Source: Streptomyces sp. NBC_00704
GTDB taxonomy: Bacteria > Actinomycetota > Actinomycetes > Streptomycetales > Streptomycetaceae
Direction of reading: 5' to 3'
NCBI RefSeq assembly: GCF_036226605.1
Contig: NZ_CP109000.1
Location: 1,980,501-2,044,500 of the forward strand
DNA: 64,000 nt
Position 1 is the first letter of the stretch, and each line of letters opens with the position of its first letter. The notes beneath the pieces are model-generated. The model did not search any database. It saw only the letters and a program-made list of their open reading frames with translations, and was not told the origin of the DNA. Shown here in pieces: positions 7,420 to 18,904 of the stretch. The translations under genes were made by a program, and so were the position numbers.

Positions 7420-10146
7420 CTAGTGGGCGGCCGACTCCCAGTCCGGGCCGACGCCCACCGAGACGTCCAGCGGGGCCCTGAGGTGGACGGCGCCGGCCAT
7501 CTCGCGGCGGACGAGTTCCTCCGCGGCCTCCCGCTCGCCGGGGGCGATCTCCAGGACGATTTCGTCGTGCACCTGGAGCAGCATGCGTGAGGCGAGGTTC
7601 GCGGCGCGCAGTGCGGCGTCCACCTTGAGCATGGCGATCTTGACGATGTCGGCGGCGGTGCCCTGGATGGGGGCGTTGAGGGCCATGCGCTCGGCTGCCT
7701 CACGGCGCTGCCGGTTGTCGCTGTTGAGGTCGGGCAGGTAGCGGCGGCGGCCGAACAGAGTGGCCGTGTAGCCGGTCGCCCGTGCCTCGTCGACGGCGCG
7801 GCGCAGGTAGTCGCGGACGCCGCCGAAGCGCTCGAAGTAGGCGTCCATGAGGGCGCGGGCCTCGCCCGCGTCGATGTTCAGCTGCTGGGACAGGCCGAAC
7901 GCCGACAGCCCGTACGCCAGGCCGTAGGACATGGCCTTGATCTTGCGGCGCATCTCGGCGTCCACCGCGCCGCGTTCGACGCCGAACACCTGGGAGGCGG
8001 CCGTGGTGTGGAGGTCCTCGCCGGAGGTGAAGGCCTCGATGAGACCGGCGTCCTCGGAGAGGTGGGCCATCACCCGCAGTTCGATCTGGCTGTAGTCGGC
8101 CGTCATCAGCGACTCGAAGCCCTCGCCGACGACGAAGCCGCGGCGGATGGCGCGGCCCTCGTCGGTGCGGACGGGGATGTTCTGCAGGTTGGGGTCGGTG
8201 GAGGACAGCCGGCCGGTCGCGGCGACGGTCTGGTTGAAGGTGGTGTGGATGCGGCCGTCGGCGGCGACCGTCTTGATCAGGCCCTCGACCGTGACGCGCA
8301 GTTTGGCCTGCTCGCGGTGGCGGAGCATGACGACCGGCAGCTCGTTGTCCGTCTGGGCGGCCAGCCAGGCCAGGGCGTCGGCGTCGGTGGTGTAGCCGGT
8401 CTTGGTCCTCTTCGTCTTCGGCAGGCCCAGCTCGCCGAAGAGGACTTCCTGGAGCTGCTTGGGCGAGCCGAGGTTGAACTCGTGTCCGGCGGCGGCGTGG
8501 GCTTCCTTGACGGCCTGCTGGACGGCGCCGGCGAACATCTGCTCCATGGCCTCCAGGTGGGCGCGGTCGGCCGCGATGCCGTGGCGTTCCATGCGGGCCA
8601 GGAGGGCGGAGGTGGGCAGTTCCATGTCGCGCAGCAGGTCGGTGGCGCCGACTTCCTCCAGGCGGCCGCGGAACGCTTCCCCGAGGTCGACGATCGTGCG
8701 GGCCTGGACCATGAGGGCTTCGGCCTCGGCGCCGTCGTCCGCGCCGAAGGCGAGCTGGCCGTCGGCCGTCGCGGCCGGGGCGAGTTCGCGGCCCAGGTAC
8801 TCCAGGGACAGCGCGTCCAGGTCGAAGGAGCGGCGGCCGGGCTTGACCAGGTAGGCGGCGAGGGCGGTGTCCATGAGGACGCCGGCGACGGACCAGCCGT
8901 GCTCGGCGAACACGCGCATGGCGCCCTTGGCGTCGTGCAGGACCTTGGGGCGGTCGCCGGCGGCGAGCCAGGCCGCCCACGCGTTCTCGTCGGTCTCGTC
9001 CAGCTCCGCCGGGTCGAACCAGGCGGCGGCTCCGCCGGCCGCGGCGAGCGCCACCTCGGCGACCGAGCCCGCGCCCAGCGCCCAGGTGTCGACGGTGGCC
9101 ACGCCGAGGGTCTGCGTGCCGTGCTCGGCGAGCCAGCCGGCCAGCTCGCCCGTGGCCAGCACCGTGCCGTCCAGCTCCACGCCGGCGGTGATCACCGGGG
9201 TGGCCTCGGCCTCCACGCCGCCGGGATCGACGGCGAACAGCCGCTCGCGCAGGGACGGGTTCCTGATCTCCAGGGTGTCCAGGATCATCGCGACGGCCGT
9301 GCGGTCGTAGGGGGCGCGCTCCAGCTCGGCGACCGCCTTGGGCAGCTCGACGTCGCGGACCATCTCGGTGAGGCGGCGGTTGAGCTTGACGGCCTCCAGG
9401 TGGTCGCGCAGGTTCTGCCCGGCCTTGCCCTTGACCTCCTCGACGCGTTCGACGAGCTGCGCGAACGAGCCGAACTGGTTGATCCACTTCGCGGCCGTCT
9501 TCTCGCCGACGCCGGGGATGCCGGGCAGGTTGTCGGACGGGTCGCCGCGCAGCGCCGCGAAGTCGGGGTACTGGGCGGGCGTCAACGCGTACTTCTCGAA
9601 GACCTTCTCCGGGGTGAACCGGGTCAGCTCCGAGACGCCCTTCGTCGGGTACAGGACGGTGGTGTGCTCGGACACCAGCTGGAAGGAGTCGCGGTCGCCG
9701 GTGACGATCAGGACCTCGAAGCCGGCGGCCTCGGCCTGGGTGGCGAGCGTGGCGATGACGTCGTCGGCCTCGAAGCCGTCCACCGCGAACCGGGAGACGC
9801 GCATCGCGTCGAGGAGCTCGCCGATCAGCTCGACCTGCCCCTTGAACTCGTCGGGCGTCTTGGAGCGGTTGGCCTTGTACTCGGTGAACTCCTCCGAGCG
9901 CCAGGTCTTGCGGGAGACGTCGAAGGCGACCGCGAAGTGGGTGGGCGCCTCGTCACGCAACGTGTTGGCGAGCATCGACGCGAAACCGTAGATCGCGTTC
10001 GTCGGCTGGCCCGTCGCGGTGGTGAAGTTCTCCGCGGGCAGCGCGAAGAACGCGCGGTACGCCAGCGAGTGCCCGTCCATGAGCATCAGGCGCGGGCGGC
10101 TTGCGCCGGTGGGGGTCTCGGTCGTCTTCGCTGCTGTCTCTGCCAC
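7420..10146 (-). CDS. polA: DNA polymerase I
   Basis: A 908-residue DNA polymerase I. The N-terminal 5' nuclease domain (about 1-300) starts after GTG 10146 with MLMDGHSLAYRAFFALP and carries the FEADDVIATLA and GDPSDNLPGIPGVGEKTA motifs. The C-terminal polymerase domain shows TADYSQIELRVMAHLS (motif A), the RRKIKAMSYGLAYGLS region (O helix) and LQVHDEIVLE (motif C). In the central domain the exonuclease motif DTETD is replaced by VDTWALG, so proofreading is probably absent, as in other actinobacterial PolA. GTG 10146 has a GGGGGC run upstream; longer in-frame extensions run through the next gene's promoter and are rejected. It works in repair and Okazaki-fragment processing. Confidence 0.95.
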   Translation of the reverse strand: MAETAAKTTETPTGASRPRLMLMDGHSLAYRAFFALPAENFTTATGQPTNAIYGFASMLANTLRDEAPTHFAVAFDVSRKTWRSEEFTEYKANRSKTPDEFKGQVELIGELLDAMRVSRFAVDGFEADDVIATLATQAEAAGFEVLIVTGDRDSFQLVSEHTTVLYPTKGVSELTRFTPEKVFEKYALTPAQYPDFAALRGDPSDNLPGIPGVGEKTAAKWINQFGSFAQLVERVEEVKGKAGQNLRDHLEAVKLNRRLTEMVRDVELPKAVAELERAPYDRTAVAMILDTLEIRNPSLRERLFAVDPGGVEAEATPVITAGVELDGTVLATGELAGWLAEHGTQTLGVATVDTWALGAGSVAEVALAAAGGAAAWFDPAELDETDENAWAAWLAAGDRPKVLHDAKGAMRVFAEHGWSVAGVLMDTALAAYLVKPGRRSFDLDALSLEYLGRELAPAATADGQLAFGADDGAEAEALMVQARTIVDLGEAFRGRLEEVGATDLLRDMELPTSALLARMERHGIAADRAHLEAMEQMFAGAVQQAVKEAHAAAGHEFNLGSPKQLQEVLFGELGLPKTKRTKTGYTTDADALAWLAAQTDNELPVVMLRHREQAKLRVTVEGLIKTVAADGRIHTTFNQTVAATGRLSSTDPNLQNIPVRTDEGRAIRRGFVVGEGFESLMTADYSQIELRVMAHLSEDAGLIEAFTSGEDLHTTAASQVFGVERGAVDAEMRRKIKAMSYGLAYGLSAFGLSQQLNIDAGEARALMDAYFERFGGVRDYLRRAVDEARATGYTATLFGRRRYLPDLNSDNRQRREAAERMALNAPIQGTAADIVKIAMLKVDAALRAANLASRMLLQVHDEIVLEIAPGEREAAEELVRREMAGAVHLRAPLDVSVGVGPDWESAAH

Positions 10147-10488
10147 GCCCCCGATCCTGCCACGCCCCAATGACACTCGGCTCCGGCGGCCACGGACCCG
10201 CCCCCTCGTCCCGCCGTCTGCCCGTCTGCCCGTCCCCGTGCCTTCCCGCCTCTGCCCCGTCTCCCCGGCCCGGCAGCGCCCGCCCGCCCGCGGGGCCTTG
10301 CGCGGCACGTGAGCAGCACCACACGGGATCGTTGTCGGCACCGCGTGCGAGGATCGCTGCGGCGGCGCGCACGGCATGACGCGCGCCCTGCCCGCCGGAG
10401 GGCCCGTACGACACCCGCCCACGGCGCCCCGCCCACTCGGGACGCCCTTAGGGACACGGCCCGCACACAGGTCGAAGGAGAGCGCGCG
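10147..10488. other. 342-base divergent promoter region between polA and the oxidoreductase gene
   Basis: The polA-proximal half is pyrimidine-rich with imperfect CTGCCCGT repeats (about 10205-10260). No convincing coding frame, hairpin or -10/-35 pair was identified. It must carry the promoters of both flanking genes. Confidence 0.45.
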
Positions 10489-12780
<2,292 letters not shown>

Positions 12781-12828
12781 GCGTTTGCTCAGTGACGCCG
12801 GATGTGATCGACGAACGGAGCAGGACCC

Positions 12829-13296
12829 ATGGGCGAGCAGCAGCACGTGAAGTTCCCGCAAGAGGTCATCGACGAGTACGCCGCCCTGGGCATCGACATC
12901 GCCGCCCTGTTCTCCGCCGGGCACCTCGGCTCCCGCATGGGCGTGGAGATCGTCGAGGCGTCCGCGGACCGCGTCGTGGGCACCATGCCCGTCGAGGGCA
13001 ACACCCAGCCCTACGGACTCCTCCACGGCGGCGCGTCCGCGGTCCTCGCCGAGACCCTCGGTTCGGTCGGCGCGATGCTGCACGGCGGCAGCACGAAGAT
13101 CGCCGTCGGCGTCGACCTGAACTGCACCCACCACCGCGGCGCCCGCTCCGGCCTGGTGACCGGCGTCGCCACCCCGGTACACCGGGGGCGCTCCACGGCC
13201 ACGTACGAGATCGTGATCAGCGACGAGGAAGGCCGCCGCGTGTGCACCGCCCGGCTCACCTGCCTCCTGCGCGACGCCCCCACCGCCACCAGCTGA
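12829..13296 (+). CDS. PaaI-type hotdog-fold thioesterase
   Basis: A 155-residue single-domain hotdog protein. LLHGGASAVLAETLGS is the family's active-site helix region (HGG followed by a conserved Glu). ATG 12829 follows a GGAG about eight bases upstream. Proteins of this type hydrolyse aryl- or acyl-CoA esters in the cytosol. The gene follows the molybdopterin oxidoreductase on the same strand at a 48-base gap, so it may share its transcript, but the metabolic link is not evident. Confidence 0.88.
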   Translation: MGEQQHVKFPQEVIDEYAALGIDIAALFSAGHLGSRMGVEIVEASADRVVGTMPVEGNTQPYGLLHGGASAVLAETLGSVGAMLHGGSTKIAVGVDLNCTHHRGARSGLVTGVATPVHRGRSTATYEIVISDEEGRRVCTARLTCLLRDAPTATS

Positions 13297-13602
13297 CACC
13301 CAGCGCCGGACCCCCGACACCGGACGCCTGACCCCGGACGCCCGAGACCCGACACCGGACGCCGGACGGCGGACGGCGGTCCCCGCGGCCCCCTTCCGGC
13401 CCCCGGCAGCCCGGCGGCCCCGCGGGGCCGCACCCGCCGCACCGCCGCACTGCCAGACCGCTGCACCGCCGCACCGCCGCACCGCCGCGAGCGGACGACC
13501 GGCGGCCGGCGCGCGGCGCCCCGCGGCCGCGAACCCAAGCCCGCCGGCCCGGGGACGGCGCGACCGTTGCCCGGCGCCGCCCCGGCGGCCTAGCGTCACG
13601 GC
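13297..13602. other. 306-base intergenic low-complexity region
   Basis: Two imperfect repeat tracts are seen: CCGGACGCC/CCGACACC-type units (about 13300-13380) and CACCGCCG units (about 13430-13490). No gene or clear hairpin terminator was found. The lipoprotein promoter should be near 13560-13600. Confidence 0.5.
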
Positions 13603-14052
13603 ATGACGACGGCGAGCACACCGGGAGCGGGAGCGACGGCACGACTGCTCGCGCCCGCCCTGCTGGCGGCGGCCTTCGCGGCGGCGACGGTGACTGCCTG
13701 CGACGACGGCGGCCCCGAACACGCCGCGGCCGCCTCCTCCACCACACCCACGGCCACCCCCGCCCTGTCCCCCACCTCCGCCGCCACCTCCACCTCCCCC
13801 GAGGAGTTGTGCACCCGGATCGTCGCCCACTGGTCGCGCGCCATGCTCGACAGCGACACCTACGGCGACTACCAGTCCATGGGGCTGTCCAACGGCCAGT
13901 ACGACATCCTGCGTTCGGTCGTGGACGCGGCGCGCGCCGTCAGGAAGCGCCAAGGAGTGGCGGCAGCCGACAAGTTGATCGACCGTCAGGCGCACAAGGG
14001 CTGCGTCGACTGGTACCGCTCCGGCGGCCCCGGCGAAAACCCCTGGCACTGA
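13603..14052 (+). CDS. small putative lipoprotein
   Basis: A 149-residue secreted protein. The N-terminus has a long hydrophobic Ala/Leu segment ending in VTAC, a lipobox with acyl-Cys at residue 33, then a Thr/Ser/Pro-rich linker (about 38-65). The remaining 85 residues form a compact domain containing CTRIVAHWSRAMLDS and HKGCVDWY, whose two cysteines could form a disulfide. I do not recognise the domain beyond similar streptomycete hypotheticals. It lies alone between low-complexity and AT-richer intergenic DNA. Confidence 0.75.
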   Translation: MTTASTPGAGATARLLAPALLAAAFAAATVTACDDGGPEHAAAASSTTPTATPALSPTSAATSTSPEELCTRIVAHWSRAMLDSDTYGDYQSMGLSNGQYDILRSVVDAARAVRKRQGVAAADKLIDRQAHKGCVDWYRSGGPGENPWH

Positions 14053-14794
14053 CGCCATGGGTCCCATTCACCCCGGCGAGGAACCCCAGAACGATCCACT
14101 CACCGCTGCCGGGACCGCCGGACCCGCCGCCCGCATTCACTCCGCCACAACCGAACTGCCCCTGCCCACACGCACGGTGGGCGACAGCGGCCTCGGCGAG
14201 AGCATCCCGTCGCCCGCCACCGCCCCCGCACGCCACCGCCTTCGAAGTTCACCCGACGACACCACCGTCACCCCCGACACGAGGGCGCACTTACGGACGC
14301 GGCCGAATGCGGCGCAGGATCGTCGTCACCCCGCACGGAGCGGAATACCGAAAGGCGCCGAGGACCGCCGGACTCCCTTTCACGGACGTAACGCTAAGTA
14401 ATATCCACGAAATGTGAGAACGCGGTTCCCGCACCGGCCCGCACTATGCGCACAAGCCCTTCGAGGCCCTACAGGTCACCTTCGGCAACAAATCCCGGTC
14501 ATTACCAAAACGCTCGAGACGCCTGAACCCCGCCGGGCCCGTCCTGCGCGTTCTCACCATGTGGACAGGACGAATCGGCCTTAATTCCGCTCTTCCGCCC
14601 TCCAAGTACCGCTCTGCATTACCTCGTGTCATAACAAGAGCGTCACAGCCTTGGTCAGACCCTCCTCCGAGTTCCCTCCCCGCGCCTAGAGTCACGCCCA
14701 GTCACCGCGCCACCGGTTTCGAAGTCCATTCGGCCCAGCGCTCGACTCGGCGAGTTCCAGGGGGGACCGCCGTGCCAGGGAAAGGACCTGATTC
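14053..14794. other. 742-base intergenic region upstream of the liv operon
   Basis: The distal part (14057-14401) is open in one frame, but its translation has no domain or good ribosome site and is not called. From about 14390 to 14650 the DNA is noticeably A+T-richer than the surroundings, as in a regulatory region. A TAGAGT hexamer at 14687-14692 about 100 bases before livJ could be a -10 element, but no matching -35 is convincing. A regulated liv promoter or a small RNA could lie here. Confidence 0.45.
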
Positions 14795-16024
14795 GTGCGT
14801 CAACGTTCGATCATCGCCATCACCGCCGCACTCGCGGCGGGATCGCTGACACTCACTGCCTGTGGGTCGCGTGACGACGACGGCAAGAGCAGCAGCGGAG
14901 ACAAGACCACCGTCGTGATCGGCGTCGACGCCCCGCTCACCGGCGACCTGTCCGCGCTTGGCCTCGGCATCCAGAACTCCGCCGACCTCGCCGTCAAGAC
15001 CGCCAACAAGAAGGGCTACGTCAAGGGCGTCGAATTCAAGATCGAAGCCCTCGACGACCAGGCACAGCCCTCCGTCGGCCAGCAGAACGCCCAGAAGTTC
15101 ATCAGCGACAAGGACGTCCTCGGCGTCGTCGGCCCGCTGAACTCCAGCGTCTCCCAGCAGATGCAGAAGCCCTTCAGCGACGCAGGCCTCACCCAGGTCT
15201 CCCCCGCCAACACGGGCACCGAGCTCACCCAGGGCGACGGCTGGAAGACCGGAAACTCGGTCCGCCCCTTCAAGACGTTCTTCCGCACCGCCACCACGGA
15301 CGAGATCCAGGGTGCATTCGCCGCCGAGTACCTGTACACCAAGGCCGGCAAGAAGAAGGTCTACCTGATCGACGACCAGAAGACCTACGGCGCCGGCCTC
15401 GCCGCCTCCTTCAAGGCGAACTTCACCAAGCTCGGTGGCAAGATCGTCGGCAGCGACCACGTCAACCCCGACGACCGCGACTTCAACGCCGTCGTCGCCA
15501 AGATCAAGAAGACCGGCGCCGAAGCCCTGTACTACGGCGGCGAATACCCCGCCGCCGCACCCCTGAGCCAGCAGCTCAAGGACAGCGGCCAGAACATCCC
15601 CCTCATGGGCGGCGACGGCATCTACTCCGGCGAGTTCCCCAAGCTCAACAAGAAGGCCGAAGGCGACCTCGCCACCTCCGTCGGCAAGCCCGTCGAAGAC
15701 CTGCCCTCCGCCAAGGAGTTCATCGCGAACTACAAGACGGCCGGCTACAAGGACGCCTACGAGGCCTACGGCGGCCTCACCTACGACGCCACCTGGTCCA
15801 TCATCGAAGCCGTCAAGCTCGCAGTCGACGGCAACGACGGCAAGGTCCCGGCCGACGGACGCAAGGCCGTCCTCGACGCCATGGCCAAGGTCAAGTTCGA
15901 CGGCGTCACCGGCACCATCTCCTTCGACGAGTTCGGCGACACCACCAACCACATGATGACCGCCTACAAGGTCACCGGCGGCACGTGGAAGCCCGAATAC
16001 AGCGCCGCACCCAACGTCAGCTGA
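14795..16024 (+). CDS. livJ: branched-chain amino-acid ABC transporter, substrate-binding lipoprotein
   Basis: A 409-residue type I periplasmic-binding protein. A signal peptide ends in LTLTAC, with the lipidated Cys at residue 23. The fold then begins TTVVIGVDAPLTGDLSALG and includes GVVGPLNSSVSQQMQ and YLIDDQKTYGAGLA, typical of LivJ/LivK. GTG 14795 has AAAGGA upstream. It captures leucine, isoleucine and valine or related ligands outside the cell and feeds the LivHM pore. The gene is separated from livH by 112 bases containing a strong hairpin, which would allow it to be expressed at higher level than the membrane components. Confidence 0.93.
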   Translation: MRQRSIIAITAALAAGSLTLTACGSRDDDGKSSSGDKTTVVIGVDAPLTGDLSALGLGIQNSADLAVKTANKKGYVKGVEFKIEALDDQAQPSVGQQNAQKFISDKDVLGVVGPLNSSVSQQMQKPFSDAGLTQVSPANTGTELTQGDGWKTGNSVRPFKTFFRTATTDEIQGAFAAEYLYTKAGKKKVYLIDDQKTYGAGLAASFKANFTKLGGKIVGSDHVNPDDRDFNAVVAKIKKTGAEALYYGGEYPAAAPLSQQLKDSGQNIPLMGGDGIYSGEFPKLNKKAEGDLATSVGKPVEDLPSAKEFIANYKTAGYKDAYEAYGGLTYDATWSIIEAVKLAVDGNDGKVPADGRKAVLDAMAKVKFDGVTGTISFDEFGDTTNHMMTAYKVTGGTWKPEYSAAPNVS

Positions 16025-16067
16025 ACGAAGCAGGAGCAGCTACACCTCCCCACCACGCATTGATCAG

Positions 16068-16103
16068 GCCGCGCGGGAGTGCCCACCAGCGCTCCCGCGC
16101 GGC
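16068..16103 (+). promoter_or_regulatory. 12-bp hairpin between livJ and livH (attenuator or mRNA-stability element)
   Basis: GCCGCGCGGGAG (16068-16079) pairs perfectly with CTCCCGCGCGGC (16092-16103), with a 12-base loop. There is no following T-run. In binding-protein transport operons such intercistronic hairpins commonly reduce read-through or protect the upstream mRNA; that role is inferred here. Confidence 0.65.
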
Positions 16104-16136
16104 GCCATATCCGAACCACTCCACGGAGGCCCTGCG

Positions 16137-17066
16137 GTGCACGAACTGCCGCAACAGCTGGCCAATGGACTCATCCTCGGCGCGATGTACGGACTCATCG
16201 CGATCGGTTACACGATGGTCTACGGCATCGTTCAGCTCATCAACTTCGCCCACGGCGAAATCTTCATGGTCGGGGGCTTCGGGGCCCTCACCGTCTGGCT
16301 CACCCTCCCCGACGGCTTCGCCCTCGGCGCAGCGATACCCCTCATGATCCTCGGCGGCGTCCTCGTCTCCGTCGCCGTCGCCACCGCAGCCGAGCGCTTC
16401 GCCTACCGGCCCCTGCGCACCGCCCCGCGACTGGCCCCCCTCATCACCGCCATCGGCCTCTCCATCGTCCTCCAGCAGGCCGTATGGATGTGGTACCCCG
16501 ACGCCAAGAAGGACCGCCCCTTCCCCCAGTTCGACGGCGGCCCCATCGACGTCCTCGGCGCCAACATCCAGCGCGGCGACCTCTTCGTCCTCGTCGCCGC
16601 ACCCCTGTGCATGGTCGCCCTCGGCCTCTTCGTCACGAAGACCCGCTCCGGCCGCGGCATGCAGGCCACCGCCCAGGACCCCGACACCGCCAAGCTCATG
16701 GGCATCAACACCGACCGCATCATCGTCATGGCCTTCGCCATCGGCGCCGCGTTCGCCGCCATCGCAGCAGTCGCCTACGGCCTCAAGAACGGCCAGGTCG
16801 GCTTCCGCATGGGCTTCCTCATGGGCCTCAAGGCCTTCACCGCGGCCGTCCTCGGCGGCATCGGCAACATCTACGGCGCCATGCTCGGCGGCCTCGTCCT
16901 CGGTGTCGCCGAATCCCTCGCCACCGGCTACATCGGCGACATCCCCGGCATGGACCTCTTCGGCGGCGGCGCCTGGAAGGACGTGTGGGCGTTCGCTCTC
17001 CTCATCCTCGTCCTGCTGTTCAGGCCACAAGGCCTGCTCGGCGAACGCGTCGCGGATCGGGCGTGA
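16137..17066 (+). CDS. livH: branched-chain amino-acid ABC transporter permease LivH
   Basis: A 309-residue membrane permease starting at GTG 16137 behind GGAGG. It has the LivH signature NGLILGAMYGLIAIGYTMVYG and INFAHGEIFM near the N-terminus, eight or so hydrophobic helices, and a coupling-helix region around GRGMQATAQDPDTAKLMGI that contacts the ATPases. It forms half of the inner-membrane channel with LivM. It overlaps, or is immediately followed by, livM (the stop is at 17064-17066). Confidence 0.93.
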   Translation: MHELPQQLANGLILGAMYGLIAIGYTMVYGIVQLINFAHGEIFMVGGFGALTVWLTLPDGFALGAAIPLMILGGVLVSVAVATAAERFAYRPLRTAPRLAPLITAIGLSIVLQQAVWMWYPDAKKDRPFPQFDGGPIDVLGANIQRGDLFVLVAAPLCMVALGLFVTKTRSGRGMQATAQDPDTAKLMGINTDRIIVMAFAIGAAFAAIAAVAYGLKNGQVGFRMGFLMGLKAFTAAVLGGIGNIYGAMLGGLVLGVAESLATGYIGDIPGMDLFGGGAWKDVWAFALLILVLLFRPQGLLGERVADRA

Positions 17067-17071
17067 TAGCG

Positions 17072-18904
17072 ATGACCACCAACATCCCCACCCAGAAGAA
17101 CACCGACGCCGTCAACACGCCCAACGGCGACACGGCCCCCCTCATCCCACTGCCCACGGCCCTCGCCCGCGTCCTCACCCTCGCCGGATCCGCCGTCGCC
17201 CTCGCCGGCACCTTCCTCGCCTGGACCTGGACCGACGAATTCCCCGGCAACCTCACCATCACCGGCTACCCCGGCGGCCTCCAGGTCCTCACCCTCATCG
17301 GCGCCGCCCTCACCATCCTCTTCGTCCTCTCCGGATACGGGATCCGCGGCCTGCGCTGGCTCACCCCCGGCGGCACCCACAGCCCCGTCCGCGCCGCCAG
17401 CCTCGGCGTCCTCGGCGCCACCGGCTACGCCCTCGGCGCCATCAGCTACGTCCTCGGCGGCGTCGTCAACCTCGAACCCGGCGCCTGGGTCTCCGCCATC
17501 GGCGCCCTCATCGCCGCCATCGGCGCCTTCGGCCTTCCCGCCGACGTCCCCCACCAGGCCGACGATGCGACGAACCCCTGGGCCCTCTTCCGCCACAGCC
17601 TCGCCGCCCCCGAACCCGGCCGCGCCAAGGAACTCCCCTCCTGGACAGAGATCCTCGTCATCGCCGCAGCCTTCGGCATCGGCCTGTACGTCTTCTCCTT
17701 CGGCATCGGCATCGACACCGACAACCCCCAGCTGTTCATCGGCTTCCTCATCATCACCGCACTCAGCTTCACCGCACTCACCCGCGCCGGCCTCCTCAAG
17801 CGGCTCTCGGCACTGACGGCCAAACACCGCACCGTCACCCTCACCGCCGCCTTCGTCGCCGCGATCTGCTTCCCCTTCACCCAGACCAACGACCAGTTCG
17901 CCCTCATCGGCGCGAACATCCTCATCTTCGCCACGGTCGCCCTGGGCCTCAACGTCGTCGTCGGCCTCGCCGGCCTCCTCGACCTCGGATACGTCGCCTT
18001 CCTCGGCGTCGGCGCCTACGCCGCCGCCCTGGTCTCCGGCTCCCCCCAGTCGAGCATCGGCGTCCAATTCCCCTTCTGGGCCGCCGTCCTCACCGGCGCC
18101 GCCGCCTCACTGATCTTCGGCGTACTCATCGGCGCCCCCACCCTGCGGCTGCGCGGCGACTACCTCGCCATCGTCACCCTCGGCTTCGGTGAGATCTTCC
18201 GCATCACCATGAACAACCTCAACGGCAACAGCGGCCCCGACGTCACCAACGGCTCCAACGGCATCCCGAACATCCCCGACCTGGAGATCTTCGGGTTCAA
18301 CCTCGGAATCCCGCACGACGTCCTCGGCCAGGAGCTCACCCGCTCCGGCAACTACTACCTGCTGATGCTCCTCTGCACCCTCGTCGTCGTCACGGTCTTC
18401 CGCCGCAGCGCCGACTCCCGCATCGGCCGCGCCTGGGTCGCCATCCGCGAAGACGAAACAGCCGCCACCGCCATGGGCATCAACGGCTTCCGCCTCAAGC
18501 TCCTCGCCTTCGCCCTCGGCGCATCCCTCGCAGGCCTCGCCGGCACCGTCCAGGCACACGTCTCCTACAGCGTCACCCCCGAGCAGTACCAGTTCGCCGG
18601 CTCCGTGCCGCCCAACTCGGCCTTCCTGCTCGCAGCAGTCATCCTCGGCGGCATGGGCACCATCAGCGGGCCGCTCGTGGGCGCCGCACTGCTCTACCTC
18701 ATCCCCGCCAAACTCCAGTTCATGGCCGAGTACCAGCTGCTCCTCTTCGGCGTCGCACTCATGCTCCTCATGCGCTTCCGCCCCGAAGGCCTCGTCGCCG
18801 ACCGCAGGAAGCAGCTCGAATTCCACGAAACCGGACAGCTCGACGTACCCGACGACAAGGGCCTGCCCGAGACCGCCACCGGCGTCGCCAAGGCAGGGGC
18901 GTGA
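17072..18904 (+). CDS. livM: branched-chain amino-acid ABC transporter permease LivM with N-terminal membrane extension
   Basis: A 610-residue permease, much longer than the about 300-420 residues of typical LivM. The LivM core occupies roughly residues 270-590, with ANILIFATVALGLNVVVGLAG, GAYAAAL, LRLRGDYLAIVTLGFGEI and IREDETAATAMGIN (coupling region). The N-terminal about 200 residues carry additional hydrophobic helices with no counterpart in enteric LivM. ATG 17072 was chosen; a GTG at 17063 overlapping the livH stop is a possible alternative giving three more residues. It pairs with LivH in the transporter. Confidence 0.9.
   Translation: MTTNIPTQKNTDAVNTPNGDTAPLIPLPTALARVLTLAGSAVALAGTFLAWTWTDEFPGNLTITGYPGGLQVLTLIGAALTILFVLSGYGIRGLRWLTPGGTHSPVRAASLGVLGATGYALGAISYVLGGVVNLEPGAWVSAIGALIAAIGAFGLPADVPHQADDATNPWALFRHSLAAPEPGRAKELPSWTEILVIAAAFGIGLYVFSFGIGIDTDNPQLFIGFLIITALSFTALTRAGLLKRLSALTAKHRTVTLTAAFVAAICFPFTQTNDQFALIGANILIFATVALGLNVVVGLAGLLDLGYVAFLGVGAYAAALVSGSPQSSIGVQFPFWAAVLTGAAASLIFGVLIGAPTLRLRGDYLAIVTLGFGEIFRITMNNLNGNSGPDVTNGSNGIPNIPDLEIFGFNLGIPHDVLGQELTRSGNYYLLMLLCTLVVVTVFRRSADSRIGRAWVAIREDETAATAMGINGFRLKLLAFALGASLAGLAGTVQAHVSYSVTPEQYQFAGSVPPNSAFLLAAVILGGMGTISGPLVGAALLYLIPAKLQFMAEYQLLLFGVALMLLMRFRPEGLVADRRKQLEFHETGQLDVPDDKGLPETATGVAKAGA

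Noticed and set aside
14057..14401. 114-residue frame after the small lipoprotein
   Set aside because: No ribosome site, no hydrophobic or domain pattern, and composition like the other non-coding frames.
16079..17071. N-terminal extension of livM overlapping livH
   Set aside because: It translates livH out of frame into an Arg/Pro/His-rich stretch. The LivM start at 17072 directly follows the livH stop.
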